This document shows positions 10,542 to 21,167 of a stretch of DNA of 33,252 nt, piece by piece. The notes under the pieces are model-generated. The model was not told the origin of the DNA. It made no database searches and saw nothing but the letters and a program-made list of their open reading frames with translations. Position 1 is the first letter of the stretch. Each line of letters starts with the position of its first letter. The DNA is taken from positions 1 through 33,252 of the IMG/VR virus record IMGVR_UViG_3300021424_000141, one strand, 5' to 3'. This stretch comes from a virus. Made by a program: the position numbers and the translations under genes.

Positions 10542-13500
10542 CTATCTCACTCCAGAAAAAATGTCTATTCCAGAAGAACCAAATCCATTTAACACCTGCA
10601 CTACGTTTCCGTTAATACCGTTTCTTGACATCATCATTCTTATTTGCGCTGCTATTGCAGCTGGATTTGATTCTTGTTTAAAAGAAGGATAGCTTGGGTT
10701 TGTCATCTGTGCTTCAGTTACCTGTTGTGGATAGTACCCCATTTGAGACATGTTAATACCTAATGATTCACCCATTTTTATTTTAACGTGTTCCATATTT
10801 GTGTTTGGATGCCAACCTTCCCATCCAAGATCTGGAAGTTCGTGTCTACTGAAATATTCAACTAAATCTGGCTTTTCTTCGACCGGCATGCCCCAAGCTG
10901 CTTGATATATTCTTCTTTCAAGCCTCGGTGCTGTAGATAGAATTCTCGCTCTTTCTTCTTCTGGAGCATTTATCATGGCTTTAAAATGTTCTCTTTTTCT
11001 TCTGGGAATTGCCAAAGACAAAGTATCGACTGAAGAACCATATATATCTGCTCCATACATGGTTCTCCTTGCTGCCTGACTGAATTGTGCAGCTGCTGCT
11101 TCATCACCAGATTGTCTAGCTTCATTTGATAGTTTTGTATTTTTAACATAATTAATTATGTCTATATATTCTTCAAGAGCTAGTTCTTTCTTTCTTTGTT
11201 GTGGTATAAATCTATCTCCAGTTATTTTTTGTTTTAAATGAGAATAAGCTGAATACCCCGCGCCAGTTGTAAATCCGACTACTGAACCGAGGGATGCTGC
11301 GTTAACTGTTTTTCCAAAAGCTGCGCCAAGACCAGCTAGCAAAAGTCCACTTGAAAATGGATTTCTGTTAGAACTCTTGTACATCATCGGCTTGATAAAA
11401 CTTTCAATTGGACTTTGCCATTCCGGAAATGTAGACCCATATACATTTCTTGATTCCCAATCTTCTTGCGCAGTCTTTCTGTTGAGAAGTTTTGTGTTGA
11501 TGTAGGTGTCTCTGTGAGCAATATATTCGCCCATTCTTCCAAGCCCCATTTGAATTCCGTTTATTCCCATCTCTTCTTTGGTAGAGTATTTATATTGATA
11601 TGGATAAAATTCTTTTTTTCTTGTAATTTCTTCTACTTTAGATCTAATGTCTGCAAGCTTTTCTCTTTGTCCTGGATCTACACTAGACATAGTGATTTGA
11701 TTGTTAAGCGACCTAAATTCTTTTGAATATGGAGCTATATCAGATAAAATATCTAATTGAGTCAAAGGGCTGCTGTACTCAGGCATTGATTGATTAAGCC
11801 TTTCATATCCAACACCTGGAAGTCTTGATTCTCCTTCTTGAACTTTTACAAAAGGATCTCCTTGTTTAAAGTTAATAAAATAACTACTTCCCGGCAAAAA
11901 GGGATATTGTTGACCCATCAAGTTTGAAATGGGGTTTAGATAAGTTACATCTGTTCTTTCTTTTGGTATAAATCTTCTTGTAATTTCAGAAAGTTCAATA
12001 TTTCCTGCCGCACCTTCTGCCTTTATGGGAAGATCGCCAAGACCACCAAGGTTTAGATCCCAAAAAGCTCTACCAGAACCGTATGCTTTAGATGCAGATT
12101 GAAGCAATGATCTTTGTGGTTCAAAATCAGATTTTCCATACCCAAATTTTTCTCTCAATGAACCAAAAGCAAATCCATATATACCGCCCATTTCCTGAAG
12201 TTTGTAACCTATATCTCCGACCGCCATTGCAAATGAGTTCGGACCTACTGGCTCTCCAGCTGGAACAATTCTAGGTGGAACAACTCCAGGAGTTGGCGGA
12301 GGACCATATTGAGATGCTTGAACGTATCTTGTGTTAAATGCAGAAATAGCCCTAAAAGATTCTGCAGAGGCTGTTCCTAACGGCAAAGATCCGGCTTGAG
12401 ACAATGCTTGATTATATTGAGATATTCCTTGCCCAGAATACATGCCAGACGCAGAACCTCTACCTATTGCAATTGGTGCTCCAACTGAGGCAAGTCTTGA
12501 ATCACCAGAAAATATAGGAACAGCAGGACCGACAGACCCTTCAATTCCAGGAATCGGGGTCTGCATAAAAGCTTTTCCTGAATCAATTAATCCTTCTGGA
12601 TTATATGCTCCACTTTGACCTGCAGACACATATTGACCCAGAGATTTTACTAATTCTTCTTCATGCATTGTTCTTTTTGGCTTAAGAACTTTCCCAATAG
12701 TCGCATTGAGAATGGATGTTACTGGACCAAATGGTCCTGTAAAATATTCTCCAGTTACAGGATAGGGCCTATCATAATAATGTTCTTTTTCAAACCTATA
12801 TGGGTCAAATGGTCTTAAGGGAGAAAAATCATATCCAAACAAAAACTTTTCAATTGGTGAACCAAATGCGTCGCTTGTGTAAGTTGTAGCCGCCTGCATT
12901 TTTCTGTAATAAGAAGGCCTGTAGTACATGACCTTGCCACCCTCAAAAGGAGTAATGCCTAGTGGCCAGTATCTTCCTTGTTGTACTGGAACTTCCCCCT
13001 CAAGAAGTTGTTCTCTTTTTTCTCTGTAGCCCATTCCACCAGGAACAACACCAGAAAGAAGCGACTGTGCTTCTACTGCTCCTCTGGCTATTTTTGATCC
13101 AAAGAATGGAGAGTAAACTCTCTCTCCTCTATCGTCTTTTTCGTTAATTAAACCACCTATTGTTCTGTCAACTGTCATGGCGGCTGTGCCACCAGCAAAA
13201 ATCGGCAGGACTCTCTTCATTACCATGCCCTTGGCAAACATGGACACAGGTCCGGAATATTCTGACGCATCAAGACCAAGGCCTAATGTTTCAAAATATG
13301 GATTTAATCTTTCTACATAATGAGACGCGGCAACAGACGCAGCACTAAAAGCTGCTGTGTCATCATAAGTTGTTATGCCAGTTGCACTTCCTAGTGCTCT
13401 TAATAATGGAAGCCTAGAATCTTCTTGATCTTTTAGGTTTTGAACAACTGTTCCAAATGTTGGAACAAATACAAATCCTTGGTTTCCAAGTGGATTGACG

Positions 13501-16500
13501 TTAAGATCGCTAAGTCTGTATTCTGATGGTTTGAGGTTTCTGGATATTGCTGGTCTTATTAAGCTTAAAAAATCGTTTCCAAATCCGCCAGAACCTACGT
13601 TCGCAATTTTTTGACTTATAAATGGATCCAGCAATGAGGCCATTGCGGAACCGGCTCCTTCGTTAATTCTGCTATCGGAAAGATCTAACAAAGAAGCTAA
13701 TGCTCTAGATAAGTTCTCGCCTTCGGTTCCACTTCTTCTATATCCTGCAAATGCAATCATGTTTGTTATGGCCGACATACCAGCAGCCCTTGCTTCGGCT
13801 GCTTGGTTCCCACTTATTCGGTTTTCCCTAAGCAGATCTGCTACTACTGATTCAAATTCAATTGCCAATTCACCAACATTAATTGACGAGCTACCAATTG
13901 CATCTTGAAAAGATTTTCTTTGAAGAATTAATTGAAATATTGATTCTCTTAGCTCATCCATTCTTGTGGAAATTGTTGGAGATTTAACCGACCTTGGAGA
14001 AACCTCGTGCATGTCAACAATTTCTAGTTTTTTTCTAACAATTCCACTAGCTGCGGTAAGACTTCTTGTGTCTAAACCTCTTCCTCTTGCATCTTCTATG
14101 GCTCCAACTGTTTTTTGCAGCTCAGCAACTGCATAGGATCTCATGTCCGCTTCTGAGCGTACGTCTCCCAAGAGAGCTTCTCTTGAAACTCCTTCTCCAG
14201 AGATAATTGCTCTAAATAAATCTCTATTTCTTCCTTCGGCCTCAAATTCTTTAATAACCGGAAGAGGTGTACCGTAAGATTGAAACTTTCTTCTAAAAGC
14301 CTCAAAGGCTTGCAGGACTTGAGTGTGACTGTATATTTCATCGCCGGCATCGTTGACTATATTTACTCTAGGAGCTACTGTATCATCTGTTTCTCTAGTA
14401 ATGTTAAAACGCAATGGTATTGAGCTGGTATCACGTCCCCTGTCTCTAATCATCGTAGCCATAACAACGGGGTTGAATATGTCTTGTTTTCTTTCTCTGA
14501 ATCTCTTAACAAATCTGCTTAAAGAGTTAGGCTGTTCTTCAGCTATATCCCCTACATCTTTTATTCTTCTAATTATTCTTTGCAGTGTGCTTTCGTCTTC
14601 AACTGGAGCTTCAGGGGTAGCTAATCCAATTGTGCCTTCTGCTGCTCTTTTGATTCTTCTTTCTGCTGCTCTTCTTGCTGCCTTTGAAAACATGTCGTTT
14701 TCAGAGGTAGAAAACATTTTAAACTTGCCAGGTCTTTGTCTGATAACGGGCATGTCGTAATCGTCGCCAGTTACCGTAAACAAAGATCCTGTCGGGCCAA
14801 AGTATCCTCTTTTTTGTTGAGTGAATACAAAAAGTCCCGGCCTTGTTTCGTCTAATCCTCCAAATGGTTTGTTAGAAAATCCCCTAACAATTTGAAACAT
14901 TTGTCTTTCATCAACACCTTGAGGACCTCCGTACCCAGACATATCTACTGGGTTAAATTTAACTAATGGAATTTGCATTTGAGATTGAATAAAGTTCAAT
15001 ACTCTTTTTGCAGAACTAGCCAATCTTGTTGTATCTAATATGTCGCCACTTCTAGTCCTACTTACACCACGAAGAACTGAATAGCCTACTGTTGGAGAAA
15101 CTGGATCTGTTCTTGCTATATCGGCAGCAAGATTTGAAACAATCTCTCTTTGTTCTTCTTCTAAATCGTTAAAAAATCCAGAAGAAAAAGCTTCATCAAT
15201 TAAAAGTGGTTTCAATCCCAGCATATTGAAGCCACCAACAGAAGAGGGAGTTGTCATTCTTCTGTTTTCCATCAAGAACGCCATTACTTGGCCAGTATTT
15301 TCTACATCAATACCCCTTCTACCAAGTTGATTTGCAATAACAGTTCTTGAAACTCTAGCTCCATGATCATCAAGAAGCCTTATGCCTAAAACATCTGCCG
15401 CCGTTCTTGAAAGATAATCTGATTTTTCTGAACTTATATCACCAACAAAATCTTCATACAAAGCTTTTTGTGCTTTGACTAAACCTCTTCCTTGATTTAC
15501 TATAATGTTTTCATACGTAGCTTTCCAAGTTCTTTCAGCTTTTGCGTTAAGCTCTCTTCTAAATCCTCTTTGGGTAAATAATAAATCGGTCTGCCTTATG
15601 GAAGAACCTAGGGCATCTCGAGTAAATGTTGGGTCGTCAAATCTTTCTAATTTTTTTGCTCTTGCTATTACTTGATCTAGGAAATCATCAGCGCTGTTAT
15701 CGTCTATTATTTTCGTGCCACCCAACATTATTCTTTGAGAAACATTAGTTCTTGACGCATATGAAGTTGGAGTTCCGTCTAATCCAATTTTTTCAACAAA
15801 TTTATTAGCCGTGCCTGGAGACACTCCAGCTGAAACAAGATTATTACGTAACGCTTTTTGGTACTCATTGGATTCTATCTCTCTATAGAAATCGCCCCTT
15901 GTTAAATCTTCTGCTGAGCCCCTATAGCGAAGTAATGTTCTTGATAGATCAGAGAACTTACTTCCATGAAGATTTCTAATCTGCATGACACTTGATTCCA
16001 AAAGATCTCTCGGATTTGCAACATTTCGCATTGTTGAAATGCTTGCTAGTGCTTCGTCGTATGAAAGTGCCCCTGTAATTACGTCGTAAGCTTTTTTGCC
16101 AGCTTTGTACCTTCTGGCAAATTCTCTTGAACCAGTTGTAGTTCCTCTTAAAGATGGAAATACATCTATTAAACCTTGTAGCTGTATATTGTCATCTGGA
16201 GACGTTGCCGACCTAGATTGATGACCAAAGATCAAACCTTTTGCGTATGCTCCTGCTCTTCTTAGTCTTCCTGGACCAACTAAGTCCCTTGAGGCAGAAC
16301 CAGCATTTCTTGCTTGGTGCATTGCAAAAACAATTCCACCCTGATTAGCTCTTGTTTCTTCTACAGCCGAAGAAAACGCTGCACCTATAGAAGTAGTTCT
16401 TTTATTTATGCCAGTTAAAACTTTTTGTACGTCTTGACCAAATTCACCCAATATAACTTTGATGTCTGCAAATCTATTGCCCCATCTCATTTGCTGAGAT

Positions 16501-17328
16501 GTTAGTTGTAGATTTGGATTTAACGTATATGGCGCATTCGCTAAGAACTTCATTCTTGAAGCGGCTACTCCACCTATGTCAAGTGGAGACAATATACTGG
16601 CTACGTTTTTTGCGGATTGTTTTGCAAAGTCTGCTATGACATCAATCGGATTGTACCAGGTTACTTTTTTTCTGTCTTCGTTTGTACCAAAAACTGGATC
16701 TGTAAGTCCTCTTTGCGTTAAGTACATTGCTGGCAATTGAACGCCAAAAGTTCTTGCTCTTCTGACCAAACTCTGCTGGATATCATCCCTAAGAGACCAT
16801 ACTGCTGCTGGCTCTCTTGTTGTCCCTGCTGAAGCTCTTCTTAATTCTGACGTTGTTATATGGTAATTTTCGAATAAAGAAAAGTATCCACCTTTTGTTC
16901 TGACAAAACTGGTATTAGCTACTTTACCGTCTATCTCAAATATCAATCTCCTGTAAACGTCGGATTGATCTACGCCATCTATGGACCTAGTTAGGCCTTC
17001 TAGCTCATCTAAAGCTCTTCTTATTTGACCTGCGCTTTCAACAAATCTTGTTGCCGCGCCAGAAAATTCGCCAGTTCCATCTGCCGTTCTTTGAATTCTT
17101 GTGGCTAACCTTATTCCGTCCAGCTTTGACTAATCTGGATGCAATCGTCGTGCCAAGAAGAGTTGCGGTTGTAGCTGCGGCGAAGCGCATAATAGGACGG
17201 TCATTAAGCGCCCTGGCAACGACCCCCGAGTTAGGACTAGGGCCTTCTGTTTCACCCTCTTTATAAGGAACGTCCCTTGACGTTACACCATATCCAATGC
17301 TGCTGATTGGGCCACGATCTCTAATCAT
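10542..17328 (-). CDS. Giant tail protein (2261 aa), +1 recoded; tape-measure candidate
   Basis: The start is ATG 17328 (MIRDRGPISS) with a strong GGAGGG ribosome-binding site overlapping the end of the chaperone-like gene. The zero frame covers 71 codons to CGG at 17116-17118. After absorbing base 17115 the frame is open for 2190 codons to TAG at 10542. Membrane-like segments lie at residues about 48-67 (RFAAATTATLLGTTIASRLV), 1370-1392 (VLPIFAGGTAAMTV) and 1990-2030 (LLLAGLGAAFGKT, GSVVGFTTGAGYSAY). The position directly after two chaperone-like genes is where tape-measure genes lie in many phages. The long Pro/Gly/Tyr-rich stretches in the last third are not typical of a simple helical tape measure, so it may be a multidomain tail-core protein. 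No enzyme motif was recognised. Confidence 0.75.
17115..17118 (-). other. +1 recoding site 4 (CGGA)
   Basis: Upstream frame: AAA GCT GGA CGG AAT AAG. Read as GCT GGA CGGA ATA AGG it gives KAGR-IRLATRIQRTADG and continues without a stop into the 2190-codon frame. The zero frame ends at a TGA at 17038. The downstream frame has TAG 11 bases before the CGG. The ten bases GGACGGAATA are identical to site 1. Confidence 0.85.
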
Positions 17329-17342
17329 TTTTTAAAGCCCTC

Positions 17343-17972
17343 CTACTGTAGCCCCCACAGCTTTTGCGCAACCGGATCTTGATATGTGGCCTCTCCTGGC
17401 TTTCTAGAAGTATTATATCTATCTGCAAAATCCTGCTGTTTTCTTGATTCTTCACTTGGATCAACAAGTTGTATTTTCACATCTGTTGGTTCTATACCCA
17501 AAATATTTTGTTTAATTTCTATTATTTTTTCAGCTAAGGCAACGTTTTCTGCAAGTTTAGCATAGGTCATGTTGTCTAGATCTTCTGCCGAGTATGTACT
17601 AATAGTAGCCATAACAAAAGCTTTCATTAGGTTTCTAACCTCACAAGCTTGATGTCTTTTTTGATTTAATACATTAATAGCTTTTGAAGGAGAGGAAAAA
17701 CCAGACTCTCCAAGAATTTCCTCATACAAAGATGAGACTTGTCCAGCTGGATAATTGTCCAGATTGATATCTTCTGGATAAAGTACAGCTGATTTAATTA
17801 TAAAATCTTCTATGTCTGCAGAAGAATATTCTTTTGAAAGCTGATATTCTGCTATTTTATCAAACTCAGCAAAAGTCAACTCTCTAAATATTATTTCTTG
17901 TTTTTTTATTGATGCTTGAAATAAAGAACCATATTTTTTCTTTAATTCATACAGCAGATCTGACGAAATCAT
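17343..17972 (-). CDS. Tail assembly chaperone-like protein (second of pair)
   Basis: 209 residues. The start is ATG 17972, one base after the stop of the preceding gene. The N-terminal half (KKKYGSLFQ ... FRELTFAEFDKI ... EEILGESGF) matches, position by position, a stretch of the upstream 174-residue protein, so the two are tandem paralogues. A pair of small related proteins between tube genes and the tape measure is the classic location of tail assembly chaperones. In many phages the longer chaperone comes from a programmed frameshift; here two separate genes do the job and no shift is needed. It is acidic, with no membrane segment. The function is inferred from position and pairing. Confidence 0.65.
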   Translation of the reverse strand: MISSDLLYELKKKYGSLFQASIKKQEIIFRELTFAEFDKIAEYQLSKEYSSADIEDFIIKSAVLYPEDINLDNYPAGQVSSLYEEILGESGFSSPSKAINVLNQKRHQACEVRNLMKAFVMATISTYSAEDLDNMTYAKLAENVALAEKIIEIKQNILGIEPTDVKIQLVDPSEESRKQQDFADRYNTSRKPGEATYQDPVAQKLWGLQ

Positions 17973-17973
17973 T

Positions 17974-18498
17974 TTATAATTGTCGTACCTCTAGGGCAAC
18001 GAATCCTGAAGCTTCTAGAACTTCTTGAGCTATTAAAGAAGGCAGACCTGCAAGATCAGAGCTGATTGTCTGCTTGTCATAGGCTGGCCAGAGACAACAT
18101 ATCTCTGATATAGCTTCTTCATTCCATAGGTTTGCTTCAGCAGAAGAAAGCTGACCAGCTTCCATAAGCTGTTCCATTTTTCTAACTAGACTTTTGTATT
18201 CTAACCTGCTGAGAGTTCTCCAAGCAATGTGCTTGTCATAGGTAAGTGATGTTACGTAAACATCTCCATACTCTTTTTTCCAAGATTTAATCATTCCAGC
18301 GTTTGGACCACCGGGCCAGATAAGATCTTCATCTGGGAGCTCTTCAACCGTCTTTGGCCCAACGTTGCCAACATCTTCCTGATCTTCATTAATTTCTGAT
18401 ACATCTTCGGCATCTACCACGATATACGCCTCATCTGCTTCCATTTCTTCGGCTAATGTTTCAGATTGCTGAACAATAACTTTTCTTCCTTCTGTCAT
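17974..18498 (-). CDS. Tail assembly chaperone-like protein (first of pair)
   Basis: 174 residues. The start is ATG 18498 with AGGAGA upstream. The first 60 residues are strongly acidic and probably disordered (many Asp and Glu). A folded part follows from about residue 70 (SWKKEYGDVYVTSL ... WRTLSRLEYKSLV ... EEAISEICCLWP ... EVLEASGF) that resembles the next gene product. A promoter-like TGATATAAT lies in the short gap upstream, suggesting a fresh transcription start for the chaperone and tape-measure genes. The role is inferred from gene order. Confidence 0.65.
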   Translation of the reverse strand: MTEGRKVIVQQSETLAEEMEADEAYIVVDAEDVSEINEDQEDVGNVGPKTVEELPDEDLIWPGGPNAGMIKSWKKEYGDVYVTSLTYDKHIAWRTLSRLEYKSLVRKMEQLMEAGQLSSAEANLWNEEAISEICCLWPAYDKQTISSDLAGLPSLIAQEVLEASGFVALEVRQL

Positions 18499-18532
18499 TT
18501 TTTTCTCCTATTTTTAAACAAAATACATTTTT

Positions 18533-18541
18533 ATTATATCA
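18533..18541 (-). promoter_or_regulatory. Extended -10 promoter upstream of chaperone genes
   Basis: The minus strand reads TGATATAAT, a perfect extended -10 element, about 35 bases before the ATG at 18498 and in the only real gap of this part. No clear -35 box precedes it, which is usual for extended -10 promoters. The same TGATATA-T form recurs at 32658-32672. Confidence 0.5.
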
Positions 18542-18546
18542 CAATA

Positions 18547-19614
18547 TTATTTAAATTTATTGTTACCTATGACATAAACTTGCTCTGGAGTTGGTGGTGG
18601 TTGAACTTTTGTTGAATTTGTTTGTTCTACTCCAGTAGAATCAACGGTGGACATAATAGACTTGTCTGTATTTCTAATATTGCCGTTAGAAATATACCAG
18701 TCTCTAGCGATAAACTCATAAGCTTCAATAATTGCCACGCCCCCCGGCACATACGTCGTATTCATATCAGTTATATTAACGTCTTGTATAACAATATCCA
18801 TCTCAACATTTGACTTACTTGGTTTAACCAAACGCTCATTGTAATCAGTGGCCATTAATCTGTCAAGTGTATCAAAATTATCTTCAAAATTTGTGCCCTT
18901 GTTTCTCATTACGGTGGTAACGGAACCTTCTTGTGTTCCATATTTAATTATAAAATTAAAAGGAGGGTGCGCACTAAAAATGTTTCTGCTATCAGAACCA
19001 TCTCCATCAGAGGAAAGTCTATCTAAATTTGACATGTTCCAATATTTTTGAATATTTTTTTCATCCTCCAATGATTGAGGATCTGTCCCATCTCCTCGTA
19101 AATAAGATTGAATTTTAGACTCAGACTTACCATTATTAAACATAACTCTTTGCTCCGCAGCCGTGCTTAATAAGTCTCTCATTCTACCAGGATACCTTGA
19201 GTATAGATGGAACTGACCGCCAATTATTCTTGTTCCGTACATTATGGCATCGTAGTTATAGGACCAAAATCCATAAAGTGGTTGTTTTTGTTGAGAAATT
19301 TTAAATCCAAATATGGCCATGTCTAACTCATGTTCTGGATCAAAAAGTCCATCTATGTAAACCTTAATGTCTTCGCCACTGAAGTAATAATCATAATAAT
19401 TATTAAATTTTTCTCCATCAGAACTTTTACCAGCCCACAGATTATCTATGCCCTCACTTAAAGGGTCAAAAGTTCTTCCGGTTCTTAGTGCTGAACCCGG
19501 AAGGTCTTTTCCTATTACGATGCTTGGGCCAAGCTTATCTGCTGGCACATAGGTTGTAAAGGGCCTATAGGGTCGTCTTCCGACTATTTCGGAATAATCA
19601 TATTCTTCTGGCAT
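18547..19614 (-). CDS. Tail tube-like protein, extended paralogue
   Basis: 355 residues. The start is ATG 19614, with GGAAAG in the end of the upstream gene as a likely ribosome-binding site. The central part (GEDIKVYIDGLF ... GFKISQQKQPLYGF ... RIIGGQFHLYSRYPGRMRDLL) follows the same order as the two upstream tube-like proteins, in particular the 'paired glycine, basic, I-x-G-x-x-x' segment. It is longer than its relatives and has a Pro/Thr-rich tail (VQPPPTPEQ). It may be a tube-end or tube-baseplate junction protein. Paralogy is by eye; a structural search would be needed to confirm the fold. Confidence 0.55.
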   Translation of the reverse strand: MPEEYDYSEIVGRRPYRPFTTYVPADKLGPSIVIGKDLPGSALRTGRTFDPLSEGIDNLWAGKSSDGEKFNNYYDYYFSGEDIKVYIDGLFDPEHELDMAIFGFKISQQKQPLYGFWSYNYDAIMYGTRIIGGQFHLYSRYPGRMRDLLSTAAEQRVMFNNGKSESKIQSYLRGDGTDPQSLEDEKNIQKYWNMSNLDRLSSDGDGSDSRNIFSAHPPFNFIIKYGTQEGSVTTVMRNKGTNFEDNFDTLDRLMATDYNERLVKPSKSNVEMDIVIQDVNITDMNTTYVPGGVAIIEAYEFIARDWYISNGNIRNTDKSIMSTVDSTGVEQTNSTKVQPPPTPEQVYVIGNNKFK

Positions 19615-19616
19615 TG

Positions 19617-20345
19617 TTATATCTTTCCGCCGCCGCCACCAGATAGTGGTTTTACGATTTTATCAACTAATTGAGTGTATGATTTTAATGTATGTTCTCC
19701 ATAGAAATTTTTTTGCCTTTGCAGATAGGCATCTCTGGCATCATTGGGAAGCATTAAAGGGTCTGATTCCATTCCTATTAGAGGTTGAATTCCTCTTGCC
19801 ATGTACATATATGTTTGTTCTGTAATAAGGTCATCTACGGACATTGTTTGACCTTCGTCCACTATAGTAATTCCGTATATCTTCATTTTACCAGCTAAAC
19901 CATATTCGTTAAAAAAAGATAAAACAACATCAAACGGAGGTAACATGTCTGCAAGAGGAGCAAAAAACAATCCTGTTTCAGACATTATCTGCCTAAATTC
20001 TTTTATTCTATAAAAGGCATATTCATTAAAAACAGTAAATATTAAAGATCCACCTATTGTTCTTCCGCCTTTTATAAAGCCTCTTGGATTAACGTGTCCT
20101 AATATTCTTGCTGGAGCATTTTCTCTGTGCATGGAATACGATATTGTTTGCAATTCTCCTAATTCAAGAACGTCAGTGCCTTGAACTGAGCCTGTTGCTC
20201 TATCTATCGTTGGTATGACCATTGCTGCAGAAATATCAACTCCTGCGTAGGACATATTTGAAAAGGGGTCCGGTAGGTTATTTTCTAACCTATACTTCTG
20301 CATACTTTGTGAATCATATGTCCACATGTTGGATCTTGTTTGCAT
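19617..20345 (-). CDS. Tail tube-like protein, second copy
   Basis: 242 residues. The start is ATG 20345 with AAGGA upstream. It shares with the 235-residue protein upstream the motif arrangement H/T-R-E-x-A-P, then NPRGFIKGGRTIGGSLIFTVF, and near the end a 'VDDLITEQTYMYMARGIQP' segment matching 'MDDIVIEETMTYVAREIGP'. This is diagnostic of tandem duplication. The C-terminus is a glycine run (SGGGGGKI). A strong hairpin lies in the leader before this gene. It probably forms a minor tube or tube-terminal ring, while the upstream copy is the major tube; that division is inference. Confidence 0.65.
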   Translation of the reverse strand: MQTRSNMWTYDSQSMQKYRLENNLPDPFSNMSYAGVDISAAMVIPTIDRATGSVQGTDVLELGELQTISYSMHRENAPARILGHVNPRGFIKGGRTIGGSLIFTVFNEYAFYRIKEFRQIMSETGLFFAPLADMLPPFDVVLSFFNEYGLAGKMKIYGITIVDEGQTMSVDDLITEQTYMYMARGIQPLIGMESDPLMLPNDARDAYLQRQKNFYGEHTLKSYTQLVDKIVKPLSGGGGGKI

Positions 20346-20351
20346 TTATTT

Positions 20352-20400
20352 TCCTTTTTAAAGGAGTGTGGGGACCAGACAGCGTCTAGCCCCCACACTC
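20352..20400 (-). promoter_or_regulatory. Strong hairpin between tube genes
   Basis: A perfect 10-bp stem, GAGTGTGGGG (20364-20373) with CCCCACACTC (20391-20400). Its loop holds a second short stem, AGAC-AGC-GTCT. A smaller inverted repeat TCCTTT-TT-AAAGGA (20352-20365) overlaps the ribosome-binding site of the following gene. In the minus-strand transcript no U-run follows the main stem, so a canonical terminator is unlikely. It could protect the 3' end of sheath and major tube mRNA, or reduce expression of the following gene. Confidence 0.6.
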
Positions 20401-20427
20401 TCGTAGCCCACAAGCAAATGAAATTAG

Positions 20428-21135
20428 TTATGGCCTAATTATCTTAACGCCGTTCTTGTTTAAACCCGCTGTACCAGGAACATCTTCGTTGATAATGTCC
20501 TTAAGAACATTTTCGCCATTGAAAAGACCACCGGTAAGCTGTGCGTTAGATATCTTATACATTGGACCAATCTCTCTCGCAACGTATGTCATTGTTTCTT
20601 CAATGACAATATCATCCATAGAAGCCCCAGAACCTTCGTTAAGAAGTTCAACACCATAAATTGATCTTACCGCACCTTGCCCATATTCATTGGCAAATGT
20701 GATTGTAATATCAAATGGTGGAATCTGGTCTGCATAAAATGGGATTTGCTGAACAACATCAAGCTGTTGCTTGTCAAATTCTGCAATTCCCCTCTTGTGA
20801 TTTGGGTCTCCCGGTAAAGTGTTGCTTACTCTTGTGAAGAAGTTTTGTGGATTGTTAGCCGTGTAGTTTGTCTCAAGCATTTGATATAGAGCTGGTCTGT
20901 CAAACACAGTAAAAATTAATGAGCCCGCAATACCTCTCTTGCCTCTTGAGAACGACCTTGGGTTTGGCGAACCCATGGTATAAATTGGCGCCTTTTCTCT
21001 AGTTACAGAAAATGTAATTCCAGATAGGGCACCTATTTCAACGCCACCAAAGGTGGCAACGATATCTGCTCCAGAAAATGTTGTATAAGTATTTAAGTAC
21101 TTATTTACTGGACCATTGTAATAATCTTCAGCCAT
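20428..21135 (-). CDS. Major tail tube protein, putative
   Basis: 235 residues. The start is ATG 21135 (MAEDYYNGPVN) with a strong GGAGGG ribosome-binding site. It lies directly after the sheath gene, the standard position of the tube gene in contractile-tailed phages. Visible features are SGADIVATFGGVEIGALSGI at the N-terminus, then REKAPIYTMGSPNPRSFSRG, RGIAGSLIFTVFDRP and, near the C-terminus, ASMDDIVIEETMTYVAREIG. The same landmarks recur in the next two genes. The gene and its sheath neighbour use more G and C than the surrounding AT-rich genes, consistent with high expression. Confidence 0.75.
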   Translation of the reverse strand: MAEDYYNGPVNKYLNTYTTFSGADIVATFGGVEIGALSGITFSVTREKAPIYTMGSPNPRSFSRGKRGIAGSLIFTVFDRPALYQMLETNYTANNPQNFFTRVSNTLPGDPNHKRGIAEFDKQQLDVVQQIPFYADQIPPFDITITFANEYGQGAVRSIYGVELLNEGSGASMDDIVIEETMTYVAREIGPMYKISNAQLTGGLFNGENVLKDIINEDVPGTAGLNKNGVKIIRP

Positions 21136-21161
21136 TTCTTATACCCTCCAATACGGTATTT

Positions 21162-21167
21162 ATTATA
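21162..21167 (-). promoter_or_regulatory. Possible -10 element before the tube gene
   Basis: The minus strand reads TATAATAAATA across the sheath stop codon, about 27 bases before the tube ATG. This fits a -10 box, and also resembles the TATAAATA type of phage late promoter. No -35 box was recognised, and in AT-rich sequence chance is a real possibility. Confidence 0.3.

Noticed and set aside
14353-14760. A 135-residue plus-strand open frame rich in hydrophobic residues.
   Set aside because: It is antisense to the 2261-residue protein, has no ribosome-binding site, and its composition is that of a shadow frame.
17038-17328. A stand-alone 96-residue membrane protein.
   Set aside because: The frame downstream of CGG becomes Trp/Lys/Arg-rich noise, and coding sequence continues in the +1 frame without a start; it is the N-terminus of the 2261-residue product.
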